The position numbers and the translations under genes were made by a program. 64,000 nt of DNA from Flavobacterium sp. 5 (GTDB lineage Bacteria; Bacteroidota; Bacteroidia; Flavobacteriales; Flavobacteriaceae). Of this stretch, positions 1 through 9,519 are shown piece after piece (position 1 is the stretch's first letter; every line of letters begins with the position of its first letter). A model generated the notes under the pieces. The model was not told the DNA's origin. It made no database searches and saw only the letters and a list, made by a program, of their open reading frames with translations. The stretch lies in contig NZ_PHUE01000001.1 in the NCBI RefSeq assembly GCF_002813295.1, forward strand, positions 1,984,001 through 2,048,000, read 5' to 3'.

Positions 1-103
1 TGGTCTTTAAAATTTGCCATAGATTACTGATTTACCAGTAATAAATATACGTAAAATCAATACTATAAACAAGAAAAATCTCGTTAAATAAATAATTAAA
101 AAC

Positions 104-131
104 AAAAAAAGTCGGAAGATTTTCTTCCGAC
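104..131 (-). terminator. Rho-independent terminator
   Basis: A 9-bp hairpin (GTCGGAAGA / TCTTCCGAC, 3-nt loop) has a run of seven A on its left. On the minus strand it therefore reads as a stem followed by a T run. It lies just past the end of the DUF2752 gene and probably ends that transcript. Confidence 0.7.
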
Positions 132-158
132 CATGACTACGAAAATCTCGGGCTTTTT

Positions 159-596
159 TTATTTCCAAATGGATTCTTTTAAAATGGAATCATAGGTGTT
201 CTTTTCTACAAAATAGGTTATTCTTACTATTTGATAAAAAATCAAAAAACAAGCCAAAACATAGGCTAACTTTTTATTGTATAAAATTCCATTAAAATAT
301 TCTTTTTTGGTAATCAATTCGGTTGCTAAAACCAATATTGTTACCACACAAAAAAGAACTACAAATGGCCCTAAAATATGATAATAAAAACTTTTGTATA
401 AATCTCCCTGATAGAAATAAACCAATGATTTTGTTATACCACAACCAGGACAAGGAAATCCTGTAAGCATCTTGAAAGGACATAAAGACTGATCCTTCTC
501 AAGATGATTATTCTGATTGTGTAACATTAAAAAAAACGGAATTATAAGAGTTATTAAAGCTCCTATAATTCCGAGTATTTTTCGTTGTCGTTTCAT
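159..596 (-). CDS. DUF2752 family membrane protein
   Basis: A small integral membrane protein of about 145 residues. The diagnostic stretch is CPFKMLTGFPCPGCGITKS, the Cys-rich FPCPGCG motif of DUF2752, between an N-terminal membrane segment and two further hydrophobic segments. The start at 596 (MKRQRK) is preferred to an upstream ATG at 632. It follows the stop of the upstream gene by only a few bases, while the longer form would overlap that gene. The two genes are probably cotranscribed. The biochemical role of DUF2752 is unknown; the paired cysteines suggest metal or redox chemistry, which is inference. Confidence 0.8.
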   Translation of the reverse strand: MKRQRKILGIIGALITLIIPFFLMLHNQNNHLEKDQSLCPFKMLTGFPCPGCGITKSLVYFYQGDLYKSFYYHILGPFVVLFCVVTILVLATELITKKEYFNGILYNKKLAYVLACFLIFYQIVRITYFVEKNTYDSILKESIWK

Positions 597-600
597 TTTA

Positions 601-981
601 TTAATACAACTTATTGATTTCGCTTTGAACAATCATGGCAGCAACCATTGGAAATAATAACCCTAAAACTAAATAAAGCACTGAATCATCTTTTACTGGT
701 ATTCCAATTCTTTTTTGAGCAGCAGGCAAACCATCTTTCCCTACTAAATAAAAGAAATAGGCATTTACTGGGAAACAACAACCTGCAAAAATTGCGATAG
801 GTTGTGAAATGATTTCTCTTCCAGCAACTGCATTTAGCACTTCTGATGCTTTTAAATTCCAATAGATTAAGTACAATCCACAGGTTACAAAACCTAGTAA
901 CAACACAACAATCGGATCGACTTTAAACACTGGAATCGGATTATTAGGTGTATTCCAAGTTTCTTCTGTTTTAATTTCCAT
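601..981 (-). CDS. DUF4234-like small membrane protein
   Basis: A 126-residue protein with about three hydrophobic segments. The stretch VVLLLGFVTCGLYLIYW, roughly residues 26-42, resembles the TCGIYxIYW signature of DUF4234 proteins. A CC pair lies near residues 68-69 in a second membrane segment. It is the first gene of a two-gene unit with the DUF2752 gene, separated by about 4 bases. No enzyme motif is visible. The function is unknown, and the family assignment rests on one motif plus topology. Confidence 0.7.
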   Translation of the reverse strand: MEIKTEETWNTPNNPIPVFKVDPIVVLLLGFVTCGLYLIYWNLKASEVLNAVAGREIISQPIAIFAGCCFPVNAYFFYLVGKDGLPAAQKRIGIPVKDDSVLYLVLGLLFPMVAAMIVQSEINKLY

Positions 982-1074
982 AACTTATAATTTAATGATT
1001 GATAGATATTGGACTAAATTATAAAAAATATCACAAAATACTATTTATTAAACAATTAAAATCTTACAGTATTT

Positions 1075-2022
1075 TTATTTGTTATACAAAGCTTTAATTT
1101 TATCCACAATTACTTGTGCCAATCGCTCGTGACTTTCATAAGTCCAGCCAGCAATATGTGGTGTTAAAATCACTTTTCTACCATCTAATAAATACTGAAA
1201 AGCATCTGGAGTATTCTTATCTTTAAAAAGGGTTTCAAAAGATAATTTCTCATATTCTAAAACATCCAAACCAGCACCAAGTACTTTTCCAGATTCCATA
1301 GTGGTAACTAAATCGGCGGTAACTATATTCTTCCCTCTGGAAGTATTAACAATCCAGATATTTTTTGCAAAAGCATTAATAAAATCCAAATTCACCATTT
1401 TATCTGTTTCTGGCGTCCATGGAATGTGTAAACTCAACACATCTGTTTTTTGCTGCAGCTCTTCTAATGATACTTGTTTGGCATTGGCATCACCCACATT
1501 TTCTTTGATATCATAACACAAAACTTCTACATCAAATCCACGGAGCTTTTTAGCAAAGGATTTTCCCATGTTACCATATCCAATAATTCCAACTGTCCTT
1601 CCATCGAGTTCATAACCACGATTTTTTTCACGGTTCCATTCACCAGAACGAATTTCACTATCGGCAATGTTTAATTTATTGAAAAGTGACAATATCATTC
1701 CTAACGTATGTTCAGCAACAGCATTGCAATTTCCTTCTGGAGCAGCGATAAGAGTAACATTTTTGGAAGTGGCATAATCACAATCAATACTTTCTAAACC
1801 AGCCCCTACTCTAGCAATGAATTGCAAATTGGTTGCTTTATCTAGAAACTCTTTATCGATTTTGAATCGGCTTCGAATAACAATACCCTGATAGTCTTGA
1901 ATTTTGTTTTCGATTTCTTGTTTAGAAGAAGTAAAATCGGCGTGATTGATAAATCCAGCTTTTTCCAATTGCTCCCAAAGCAAGGGATGATTGCTGTCAA
2001 TATGAAGTATTTTGATGTCCAT
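1075..2022 (-). CDS. D-2-hydroxyacid dehydrogenase (NAD-dependent)
   Basis: A 315-residue cytoplasmic oxidoreductase of the D-isomer-specific 2-hydroxyacid dehydrogenase family, which interconverts 2-keto acids and D-2-hydroxyacids with NAD(H). The Rossmann motif GIIGYGNMG lies near residues 144-152. The family's catalytic Arg, Glu and His are represented by NTSRG, GLDVLE and LTPHIAGWT. It is close to phosphoglycerate dehydrogenase (SerA) but lacks the C-terminal ACT domain of long SerA. The substrate cannot be fixed from sequence; 3-phosphoglycerate, glycerate and hydroxypyruvate are all possible. It is divergent from nhaA with about 118 bp between. Confidence 0.88.
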   Translation of the reverse strand: MDIKILHIDSNHPLLWEQLEKAGFINHADFTSSKQEIENKIQDYQGIVIRSRFKIDKEFLDKATNLQFIARVGAGLESIDCDYATSKNVTLIAAPEGNCNAVAEHTLGMILSLFNKLNIADSEIRSGEWNREKNRGYELDGRTVGIIGYGNMGKSFAKKLRGFDVEVLCYDIKENVGDANAKQVSLEELQQKTDVLSLHIPWTPETDKMVNLDFINAFAKNIWIVNTSRGKNIVTADLVTTMESGKVLGAGLDVLEYEKLSFETLFKDKNTPDAFQYLLDGRKVILTPHIAGWTYESHERLAQVIVDKIKALYNK

Positions 2023-2140
2023 AATACGTATTAGTAAATTAGAATTTCAAAATTAATTAAATTTTACGATTTAGAGTTTATACTCAAATTAATTTACAAA
2101 TGCTTAAATTAGCAATTCCTATTTAATTGAGACATCAACA

Positions 2141-3307
2141 ATGAGATTAACAAATACATTTACTGCATTCTTTCAAAGCGAAAAAGCAGGTGGTTTATTA
2201 TTACTTTTTGTAACCATCTTATCATTGTTGCTGGCAAACTCACAAATTCAAACCGAATATATTGCTTTTTGGCATACAGAAATTGGTCCCCATTCTATTA
2301 CTGAATGGATTAATGACGGACTAATGACCATTTTCTTTTTACTCATTGGATTAGAATTGGAACGTGAAATATATCATGGTGAATTATCTAATATCAAAAA
2401 TGCTGCTCTCCCTATTTTTGGTGCATTAGGAGGAATGATTATACCTGCTGGAATTTTCTTGGCGCTGAATTATGGAACTCATACACAAAATGGCGCTGGA
2501 ATTCCTATGGCGACCGATATTGCATTTGCAATTGGTGTTCTGTCTTTATTAGGCAAACGAATTCCTTCTTCCTTAAAAATATTCTTAACTGCTCTTGCTG
2601 TAATTGATGACTTAGGCGCAATACTAGTAATTGCAATATTTTATACCCAATCAATTGCTTTTCATAATTTGTTTTTTGCTTTTGTCATTATGGGCATCTT
2701 GTTCGTCTTGAACAGACGCAAAGTTCATCATCTTGCTCCCTATTTAATCGGAGGTGCTTTTATGTGGTATTTCATGCTTAACTCTGGAGTTCATGCTACT
2801 ATTACAGGAGTTTTATTGGCATTTGTTATTCCGTTTGGAGATGGCGGAGAAAAAACCTCATCCTATCGATTACAGCACTTTTTACACAAACCAGTAGCCT
2901 TTATTATTCTCCCATTATTCGCAATAGCTAATACCTGTATCGCTATAAACGGAGACTGGCATGAAGGATTGAGTCATGAAAACTCCATTGGAATTATACT
3001 TGGCCTGGTAGTGGGGAAACCATTAGGTATTTATTTATTTTCGTTCCTTGCTGTGAGTCTTGGAATTTGTACTCTGCCACAAGATTTAAAATGGAAAAAC
3101 ATTTTGGGAGCAGGAATGCTTGGAGGAATCGGATTTACCATGTCGATTTTTATCACTTTATTAGCTTTTAAAAGTGATGGAGAAGAAGTAATAACCTACT
3201 CTAAGATTGCCATTTTAATTGCATCTTTCATCTCGGGAATACTTGGTTTTATCTGCTTAAAATTGACTTTCAAAAAACAAAAAAAACGATTAAAGTCAAA
3301 TATGTAG
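2141..3307 (+). CDS. nhaA: Na+/H+ antiporter NhaA
   Basis: A 388-residue inner-membrane antiporter that exports Na+ in exchange for protons. The family signatures are clear: LMTIFFLLIGLELERE in the N-terminal half, MATDIAFAIGVLSLLG, and AVIDDLGAILVIA, which holds the paired aspartates of the ion site. About eleven or twelve hydrophobic segments are visible and the length is normal for NhaA. The tail is Lys-rich. It stands alone, divergent from the dehydrogenase gene, and is followed by an unrelated lipoprotein gene with its own promoter. Confidence 0.95.
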   Translation: MRLTNTFTAFFQSEKAGGLLLLFVTILSLLLANSQIQTEYIAFWHTEIGPHSITEWINDGLMTIFFLLIGLELEREIYHGELSNIKNAALPIFGALGGMIIPAGIFLALNYGTHTQNGAGIPMATDIAFAIGVLSLLGKRIPSSLKIFLTALAVIDDLGAILVIAIFYTQSIAFHNLFFAFVIMGILFVLNRRKVHHLAPYLIGGAFMWYFMLNSGVHATITGVLLAFVIPFGDGGEKTSSYRLQHFLHKPVAFIILPLFAIANTCIAINGDWHEGLSHENSIGIILGLVVGKPLGIYLFSFLAVSLGICTLPQDLKWKNILGAGMLGGIGFTMSIFITLLAFKSDGEEVITYSKIAILIASFISGILGFICLKLTFKKQKKRLKSNM

Positions 3308-3364
3308 GATAAAAAACGTGTTAAAAAAATCTAAAAAAGAAATTTTATCCTTTCCTTTGTAAAC

Positions 3365-3393
3365 TTTGACTACAAACGATATCATTACGTTTT
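3365..3393 (+). promoter_or_regulatory. Candidate Bacteroidetes promoter
   Basis: TTTG at 3365-3368 is followed after 17 bases by TACGTTTTTG starting at 3386. This is close to the TTG / TAnnTTTG pattern used by the Bacteroidetes primary sigma factor, although the -7 box has extra T residues. It sits just upstream of the lipoprotein gene starting at 3407. Confidence 0.45.
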
Positions 3394-3406
3394 TGTAGCA
3401 AACTTT

Positions 3407-4069
3407 ATGATGAGAAAAGTTTATTTTATACCCTTATTGTGTTTCGTTTTTCTGTTCCAAAGCTGCTTTGAAGTCATTGAAGAAGTACAGATGAAAGACG
3501 ATGGGTCTGGACATTTTAATTTTGTGATTAATTTTAGTCAAAGCAAAACTAAAATCAATTCGATATTAAAAATGCAAAAAATAAACGGTTATACTATTCC
3601 CTCCAAAGAAGAAATTAAAAAAGAAGCTTCAAAAATAGAAGCTTTAGCACAGAACACTACAGGAATTTCCAATGTAAAAGCCAATATCGATTTAACGAAT
3701 TATATTTTTGCAATTAACCTAGATTTTCAAAAAGTGAGCAATCTTAATGCTGCTTTTTCAAAACTGAAAAACAATAAAAAAATAGACACTAACTTCAATA
3801 CTGATTACTTCACTTATATAGACAAAAAATTTATTCGTACCCAAAAAATACCTATAAAGACGCTTTATGAAAAATTAGAAAAAGCAGACAAAGAAGTTTT
3901 CCAAACAGCAAAATATACTGCCGTTTACAAATTTGATTCCACTATAAAATCATTTTCAAACAAAAATGCAACACAATCCAAAAGCAAAAAAGCCATTAAG
4001 CTAAATGGATCAATACTAAATGTTATTAATGGAAATGAAAAAATAGAAAACACAATTACACTTAACTAA
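3407..4069 (+). CDS. Hypothetical lipoprotein
   Basis: A 220-residue protein with a lipoprotein signal peptide; the lipobox LFQSC makes Cys20 the lipidated residue. The mature part is polar and Lys/Asn-rich with no motif I recognise. Two adjacent ATG codons (3407 and 3410) are both possible starts. It is followed by two larger envelope proteins with short gaps, so it may be the first gene of a three-gene envelope unit. It probably faces the periplasm or outer membrane. No function is assigned. Confidence 0.75.
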   Translation: MMRKVYFIPLLCFVFLFQSCFEVIEEVQMKDDGSGHFNFVINFSQSKTKINSILKMQKINGYTIPSKEEIKKEASKIEALAQNTTGISNVKANIDLTNYIFAINLDFQKVSNLNAAFSKLKNNKKIDTNFNTDYFTYIDKKFIRTQKIPIKTLYEKLEKADKEVFQTAKYTAVYKFDSTIKSFSNKNATQSKSKKAIKLNGSILNVINGNEKIENTITLN

Positions 4070-4111
4070 AATAAAATCATCGTCACAGACTTCAACAATA
4101 CAATATAACAT

Positions 4112-6133
4112 ATGAAAAATTATTTTCTTTTCCTTGCAATCTGCTTCTCTACAACGTTATTCGCTCAAGACTTAGCAAACAAAGTTCCTCAAAATTCACC
4201 ATTTGCTTTGTGTATTAACAGCAAAAATCTAAATGATAAAGTAGCTTTAAAAACTATTCAGGAATATCCTTGGATGCAAGCTTTATTGAACAAAGAGTTA
4301 CAATTTCTTCCTAAAGATTTAAGCCAGACTGGAATTGACATCACCAAAAATAGTTATCAATATTATAGTAGTAGAGATACTGTAATGAATTATGTAGTAT
4401 TGATTCCACTAAACAATGCGGTACAATTCGAAAAATTAATTCAAGCCAAATACGGTGATAGTCTTAAAGTAAAAAAAACAGAAAACTATACTAGTGTTTC
4501 TACTTCCAAAACACACTATTTAGCTTGGAACGATAAATTTGCTATTTTGGCAAATGCCACTTATATAAAACCGTATAAAAATGATTATAATGAACCATAT
4601 TCTGATTTGGAATTGATGGATTCTACAGCAGTTGTAACAGACACAGTATCTCCTACCCCAGTATATGACTATGATGCAGCCCCTAGTACTCCTGAAGAAA
4701 TAAAACCAACTCCAGAATATAAAAAAAACAATACATCCAAAAAAAGCAAATCCAAAAAAACTAAGAAAACCAAAAAGACAGCTAAAGAACCCGTAATTGT
4801 TGAGCCTACAGAAGAAGAAATTTATGCCGCGCAAGAAAAAGCTCAAGCAGAATTGGATGAAACTAACAGAAAACTAGAAGAGATTAAATATAAAAAAACT
4901 GACTCTATTGAAAGACTGAAAATCAACTCAGTTGTAGATTTAATTTTAAATGAAACTTTCGATACTACAAAGGAAAAGCAAACTGTAAATTCGAATATTT
5001 TTAAAAACAATGATCCAAAATCAGATTTTTATGCCTTTGCAGATTTGGATATATTAACTACTCAATTATTCTCTGCTTATGCTGGAAGCAATGCTGCTTT
5101 ACTCAGTGGAATATATAAAAATGGGCTTTTGAATAGCAATTATCACATCAATGGTTATTTTGAAAAAGATAGAATTCGGCTGAGTCAAGTGATAACTCCA
5201 AAAAACGATGAAATAAAAAAATCGTATCAAGAAATGTTTGATTCCAAAATGGATAAAAATCTATTGAATTATATTGGTAATAACATTTTAGGCTATTACT
5301 CCATTAGCATGGATACAGAAGCCATTATGAACTATGAATACAAGGTCATGAAAAACACTTTAAGTTCTGTTTATCAATCCTACGCAAAGGGAACTACTGG
5401 AAAAGAAACCGATGTTTTGATTGATGCAATTGCTTTGCTTTTGGACGAAAAAGCCATTGCAGATTTAGTTCCAGGTAATGCTATTTTTGTACTTCACAAT
5501 CTCAAAAAAGTACAAAGAGATTACGTTACTTTTGAATATAATGAAAATTATGAGCAAGTAGAAACTAAAGGTAATAAAGACGAAATTCAACCCGATTTTA
5601 CATTTCTTTTGAACACTAGAAATGAATCTTTTGTAGACAAATTACTTAAACTTCCTTTGAACACCGATAAATTTACTGGAACTGATTATCAGTTGACAAA
5701 CGGATATTATACTATTCATTTTGAAAAAGATAATTTGCTTGAAAACTTATATTTTGGACTAAAAAACGGAGTATTAATGATTACAACTTCTAAAGAAAAT
5801 GTAGAAAACCTCATTCAACAAAAAGTAATGCCACTACAAGCGGATTTGAAAAAATTAATTTCAAAAAACAATTCTTCAGCTTGGTTTGATATTCAAAAAA
5901 TAATTACAGCTTCTAAAACTGAATCTGAAAAAGACGCTAAAAGTAACTATTGGGATATTGCGTTGAAAAATGCTGGAGAAATTACTGTTGAATCCAAATT
6001 TAAAAACGGAACTATTACAGCAGAATCATCATATACCATTAAAGGGGAACACGCCAATAGTTTACAATATTTCTTCGATGTGATTAATGAAATTTATGTT
6101 GAAAAGCAAAAAGAAACAACCGTTACAGAATAA
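4112..6133 (+). CDS. Secreted protein, DUF4836-like
   Basis: A 673-residue exported protein with a signal peptide ending near FAQD (about residue 19). The mature start, with VPQNSPFALCINSKNL and several later stretches ending in NGxYxIHF-like repeats, recalls large Bacteroidetes envelope proteins of the DUF4836 type. This assignment is tentative. Residues about 205-225 form an extremely Lys-rich linker, followed by a Glu/Lys segment likely to be a coiled coil. The next gene starts 3 bases after the stop and encodes a related-looking membrane-anchored protein, so the two are very likely translated together. Confidence 0.7.
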   Translation: MKNYFLFLAICFSTTLFAQDLANKVPQNSPFALCINSKNLNDKVALKTIQEYPWMQALLNKELQFLPKDLSQTGIDITKNSYQYYSSRDTVMNYVVLIPLNNAVQFEKLIQAKYGDSLKVKKTENYTSVSTSKTHYLAWNDKFAILANATYIKPYKNDYNEPYSDLELMDSTAVVTDTVSPTPVYDYDAAPSTPEEIKPTPEYKKNNTSKKSKSKKTKKTKKTAKEPVIVEPTEEEIYAAQEKAQAELDETNRKLEEIKYKKTDSIERLKINSVVDLILNETFDTTKEKQTVNSNIFKNNDPKSDFYAFADLDILTTQLFSAYAGSNAALLSGIYKNGLLNSNYHINGYFEKDRIRLSQVITPKNDEIKKSYQEMFDSKMDKNLLNYIGNNILGYYSISMDTEAIMNYEYKVMKNTLSSVYQSYAKGTTGKETDVLIDAIALLLDEKAIADLVPGNAIFVLHNLKKVQRDYVTFEYNENYEQVETKGNKDEIQPDFTFLLNTRNESFVDKLLKLPLNTDKFTGTDYQLTNGYYTIHFEKDNLLENLYFGLKNGVLMITTSKENVENLIQQKVMPLQADLKKLISKNNSSAWFDIQKIITASKTESEKDAKSNYWDIALKNAGEITVESKFKNGTITAESSYTIKGEHANSLQYFFDVINEIYVEKQKETTVTE

Positions 6134-6136
6134 CCG

Positions 6137-7510
6137 ATGAAGAGGATAAAAAACTATTCTCTTACAATTGCCATACTTCTTATCACAATAGGAGGTATGG
6201 CAATCCTGTATTTGTACGGATTTCATAAAGAATTTGACAAGAAAAACATTTCGCAAAATGCCGATGGAATTATAATGGTAGATATAAAAAACATTAGAAA
6301 TCATTTTGTTTTTTCCTATCTAAAAAATCCTTCTGTATGGGAATTCAGTTTAAATAATTCTGAAGCTACAAAACGTTTTGATGTTTCAAATTACGGAATA
6401 GAACCATCTGATTATTTAGCCTTTTTTCACATTCAAAACCAACCTTTAAATCAGTGGTGTTTTGTTGCTAAAATCGAAAATGAAACAAAATTCAACAAAG
6501 CCTTAGTCAAAGCTAGCTTTGCTAAAACAAAAAACAATAAGTCTTTTATCTGTTATTATTCCAAAATAGTAGACGCCTGTATCATTCAATATGCAAATCA
6601 AATTCTATTTTGCAAAAATGCTTCAAATAACCAGCAATTTTGTCTTCAAATTGCAGAAGATTTATTTGAAAAACACAACTATTTTGATTCTAAAAAAATA
6701 GAAAAAACTATTAAAACTCCCAATGCGATAACTATTTGGATCAAAAAAAATAATTTACTCGACGACAATGGAATCATAAACATATCATTGAAGGAAGGCG
6801 AAATCGTAGCTGAGGGGCAACTTAATTGGAAGCCAAAATATGAAAAACTGTTTCCTTTCGTTCAAAATTCAAACACTTTATTATCATTAGGATTCAATTT
6901 TGAGATGATTCAGAATGAAGATATCCTAAAAAATCATTCGGTTCAAATCAACAAAATAATTGGGTTTGACTTGGATTCCATTTTAGCACATCACCCAACT
7001 CAAACTGAATTAGTACTTCATAACATAATTGAAAAGAAAGATTCGGCTATTACGTATGATTACGATGATGATTTTAATCCAATAAAGAAAGTAATTGTTC
7101 ATACCAACCGTGAGCCTGCTTTTTATTTTTCAGTACAAACTGAGAATTCTCAAAAAGTATATGACTATTTAAAAGTTCAAAATATAATCGACGATCATGA
7201 AGTATTCACAAACTTTCCTTTGGCAATAACTAAAAGTTCTGTAGAAAATAATTCTTTTACATTACAAGCTAATCTCCCAAAAGACACTTCTTCAAAATAT
7301 TCTACTCCTAAAATAGGGTATTTGCAAATAAATCTTAATAGACTTCAGCCAAAAGACTGGCAATTTTTGATTGCTAAAAACAAAAACATTGAACTTTTAA
7401 AGCCGTTTGAAAGTTTACAGATAGAACTTACTCAAAAGAATAATTTAGGGTATTTTCAAGCTTGCATAAAAACAAAAAAAGATAAAAATTTACTCAAAAT
7501 TATAAAGTAA
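6137..7510 (+). CDS. Membrane-anchored hypothetical protein
   Basis: A 457-residue protein with one N-terminal membrane segment (about residues 8-28) and a large region predicted to be outside the cytoplasm. It begins 3 bases after the preceding gene. It shares that gene's general plan: a hydrophobic start, then NADGIIMVDIKN in the position where the neighbour has NSPFALCINSKN. This suggests distant paralogy or a shared fold, inferred only from these short similarities. No catalytic motif is visible. With the upstream lipoprotein it may form an envelope complex. Confidence 0.68.
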   Translation: MKRIKNYSLTIAILLITIGGMAILYLYGFHKEFDKKNISQNADGIIMVDIKNIRNHFVFSYLKNPSVWEFSLNNSEATKRFDVSNYGIEPSDYLAFFHIQNQPLNQWCFVAKIENETKFNKALVKASFAKTKNNKSFICYYSKIVDACIIQYANQILFCKNASNNQQFCLQIAEDLFEKHNYFDSKKIEKTIKTPNAITIWIKKNNLLDDNGIINISLKEGEIVAEGQLNWKPKYEKLFPFVQNSNTLLSLGFNFEMIQNEDILKNHSVQINKIIGFDLDSILAHHPTQTELVLHNIIEKKDSAITYDYDDDFNPIKKVIVHTNREPAFYFSVQTENSQKVYDYLKVQNIIDDHEVFTNFPLAITKSSVENNSFTLQANLPKDTSSKYSTPKIGYLQINLNRLQPKDWQFLIAKNKNIELLKPFESLQIELTQKNNLGYFQACIKTKKDKNLLKIIK

Positions 7511-7609
7511 ATTAACCTAAGTCAAGTCTTAATTTTTAGAATTTAACACCTAAATCAAGTAAAAATACGTGTTCTAACGGTTTTGTCGTAGCTTTCACAC
7601 CTATTTCTA

Positions 7610-7617
7610 TATATTTG
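7610..7617 (+). promoter_or_regulatory. Candidate -7 box, DUF1800/DUF1501 operon
   Basis: TATATTTG matches the Bacteroidetes -7 consensus TAnnTTTG about 50 bp before the DUF1800 start. A TTTTG lies 24 bases upstream at 7581-7585, slightly beyond the usual spacing. Confidence 0.45.
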
Positions 7618-7667
7618 ACGTTTGTAATTTGTCATTAATATAATGACTTCAAATTAGAAACCACTTT

Positions 7668-9509
7668 ATGGGAAACATCACTCTAACTAGACGAGCCTTA
7701 TTTTCTAAATTACTAAAAAGTCTATTGATAAATGCTCAGGAAAAAGATCCTTTATTCGAAAAATACTCTCGTAAAATCTATACTGGACGTCGTTATTCGT
7801 CCTTAACTAATCCAAAGAAAAATCTAACTGGAAAATCAGATTCAGAAACTGAACGAGTAATAAATGTCACCAGTGGGCTTGCACTATATACAGGTACATG
7901 GTCAACTTCAGAAGCTTTGCATTTATTAAGAAGAACTGGTTATGGATTCAAAAAAACTGATGTTGATACGGTTCTAGGCCTTGGCATGAATCAAGCTGTA
8001 GATTTGATTTTAACCATTGACAATACTCCACCAGCACCTCCAGTAAATCATTACGAAAACGAAAAGCCAGACGAAAACGGGCTGCCTTATGGAGCAGACT
8101 GGACAAATAATGCTTTTTCAACTAATGACATTGGAAGCGATACTAATAGCAATCGTACATCTGGTTTGAGTTCTTGGTCATTAGGACTTGCCTTTAATCA
8201 AGACATTACTATTCGTGAGAAGATGACACTTTTTTGGTATCATTTCATTCCTGTTGATTTTGAATTTATAAAGCAATCTTCTAATGAATTTTGTAATTCC
8301 AATTCGGCTAGAATTTGCTACAAATACATGAAAATGTTCCGGGATAATGCCACAGGAAATTACAAAACATTGATACGTAACATGGCTACTCAGCCTGCTA
8401 TGATGTTTTATCTTAACAATCAAGCCAATACTAAAACAGCTCCAGACGAAAATTTTGCGAGAGAAGTTATGGAACTTTTTACACTCGGAAAAGATGAAGC
8501 CAGCCAATACACAGAAGCCGATGTTATCCAAGCTGCAAAAGTCCTAACAGGATGGAGAGTTCAAAATTTGAACACCACTACCGAAGCAACGAATTTCGTT
8601 GATAATTTGCATGATACTGGGACCAAGAAATTTTCGCCCTTTTTTAACAATACCTCGATTCCAAATACTGGTGCTGGAGAATTGGATTTATTTATTGATA
8701 TGATTTTTTCTAAATCAAAAGTTGTATCCGAATATATTTGCCGTCGATTGTATCGTTTCTTCGTTTATTATGATATTGATGCTAACATTGAAGCGAATGT
8801 CATAGTTCCTTTAGCTCAACATTTTGTGGCCAATAATTGGAATATTTTACCCGTTTTGGACAAACTGCTTAAGAGTGAACACTTTTTTGATATGGCCAAT
8901 AGAGGTGTCTATATCAAATCGCCATTAGACATTATTGTGGGAACCATGCGTACTTTCAACGTTAATTACAATGTGGAAGATTCAACCAATTATGAAGCCC
9001 AATATCATCTTTGGAACCAATTTAATTATGCTATGTATGATATGCAGCAATCCATTGGAGCTATTCCAAATGTAGCGGGCTGGCAGGCATTTTATCAAAA
9101 ACCTTCTTTTCATGAATATTGGATAAATTCGAATTCCATCCAAAGACGTTATGGTCTGATCGAATATTTATTTTATGGTTTTGATATAGAAAAAAATGGA
9201 GTAACCACCAGAATGGAAGTTGATGTTATAGCCTTTGTTAAACAATTTTCAAATGCTATCTGCGAAGACCCTAATTTATTGGTAAATGAATGCATTCAGT
9301 ATTTAGTGCCAATAGATTTCAGTTTGAATGCTAAAAATGCGATCAAAACACAAACACTCTTAACAGGTCAGGATTCAGATAAATATTGGTCAGGGGCTTG
9401 GAAATCGTACATCAGCAATCCAAATGAAATGACCCTCTCGATTGTAAAAACAAGAATTCGAAGTTTATTACTCACTATTGTTGAATTTGCTGAATATCAG
9501 TTAATGTAA
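7668..9509 (+). CDS. DUF1800 family protein
   Basis: A 613-residue member of DUF1800, a family of unknown activity that in many bacteria is encoded beside DUF1501. Typical features are TSEALHLLRRTGYG near residue 83, the stretch NFAREVMELFTLG, and AAKVLTGWR. The first 60 residues are basic and polar with no evident signal peptide or T9SS domain, unlike its partner. The DUF1501 gene follows after 10 bases, so this is a two-gene operon. The product could be secreted by an unrecognised route or could act in the cell; the sequence does not decide. Confidence 0.88.
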   Translation: MGNITLTRRALFSKLLKSLLINAQEKDPLFEKYSRKIYTGRRYSSLTNPKKNLTGKSDSETERVINVTSGLALYTGTWSTSEALHLLRRTGYGFKKTDVDTVLGLGMNQAVDLILTIDNTPPAPPVNHYENEKPDENGLPYGADWTNNAFSTNDIGSDTNSNRTSGLSSWSLGLAFNQDITIREKMTLFWYHFIPVDFEFIKQSSNEFCNSNSARICYKYMKMFRDNATGNYKTLIRNMATQPAMMFYLNNQANTKTAPDENFAREVMELFTLGKDEASQYTEADVIQAAKVLTGWRVQNLNTTTEATNFVDNLHDTGTKKFSPFFNNTSIPNTGAGELDLFIDMIFSKSKVVSEYICRRLYRFFVYYDIDANIEANVIVPLAQHFVANNWNILPVLDKLLKSEHFFDMANRGVYIKSPLDIIVGTMRTFNVNYNVEDSTNYEAQYHLWNQFNYAMYDMQQSIGAIPNVAGWQAFYQKPSFHEYWINSNSIQRRYGLIEYLFYGFDIEKNGVTTRMEVDVIAFVKQFSNAICEDPNLLVNECIQYLVPIDFSLNAKNAIKTQTLLTGQDSDKYWSGAWKSYISNPNEMTLSIVKTRIRSLLLTIVEFAEYQLM

Positions 9510-9519
9510 TTTATAAAAA

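Noticed and set aside
1..20. Possible minus-strand gene start (ATG at 20, reading MANFKD) leaving the window
   Set aside because: Only six codons are visible and no promoter or conserved start could be confirmed.
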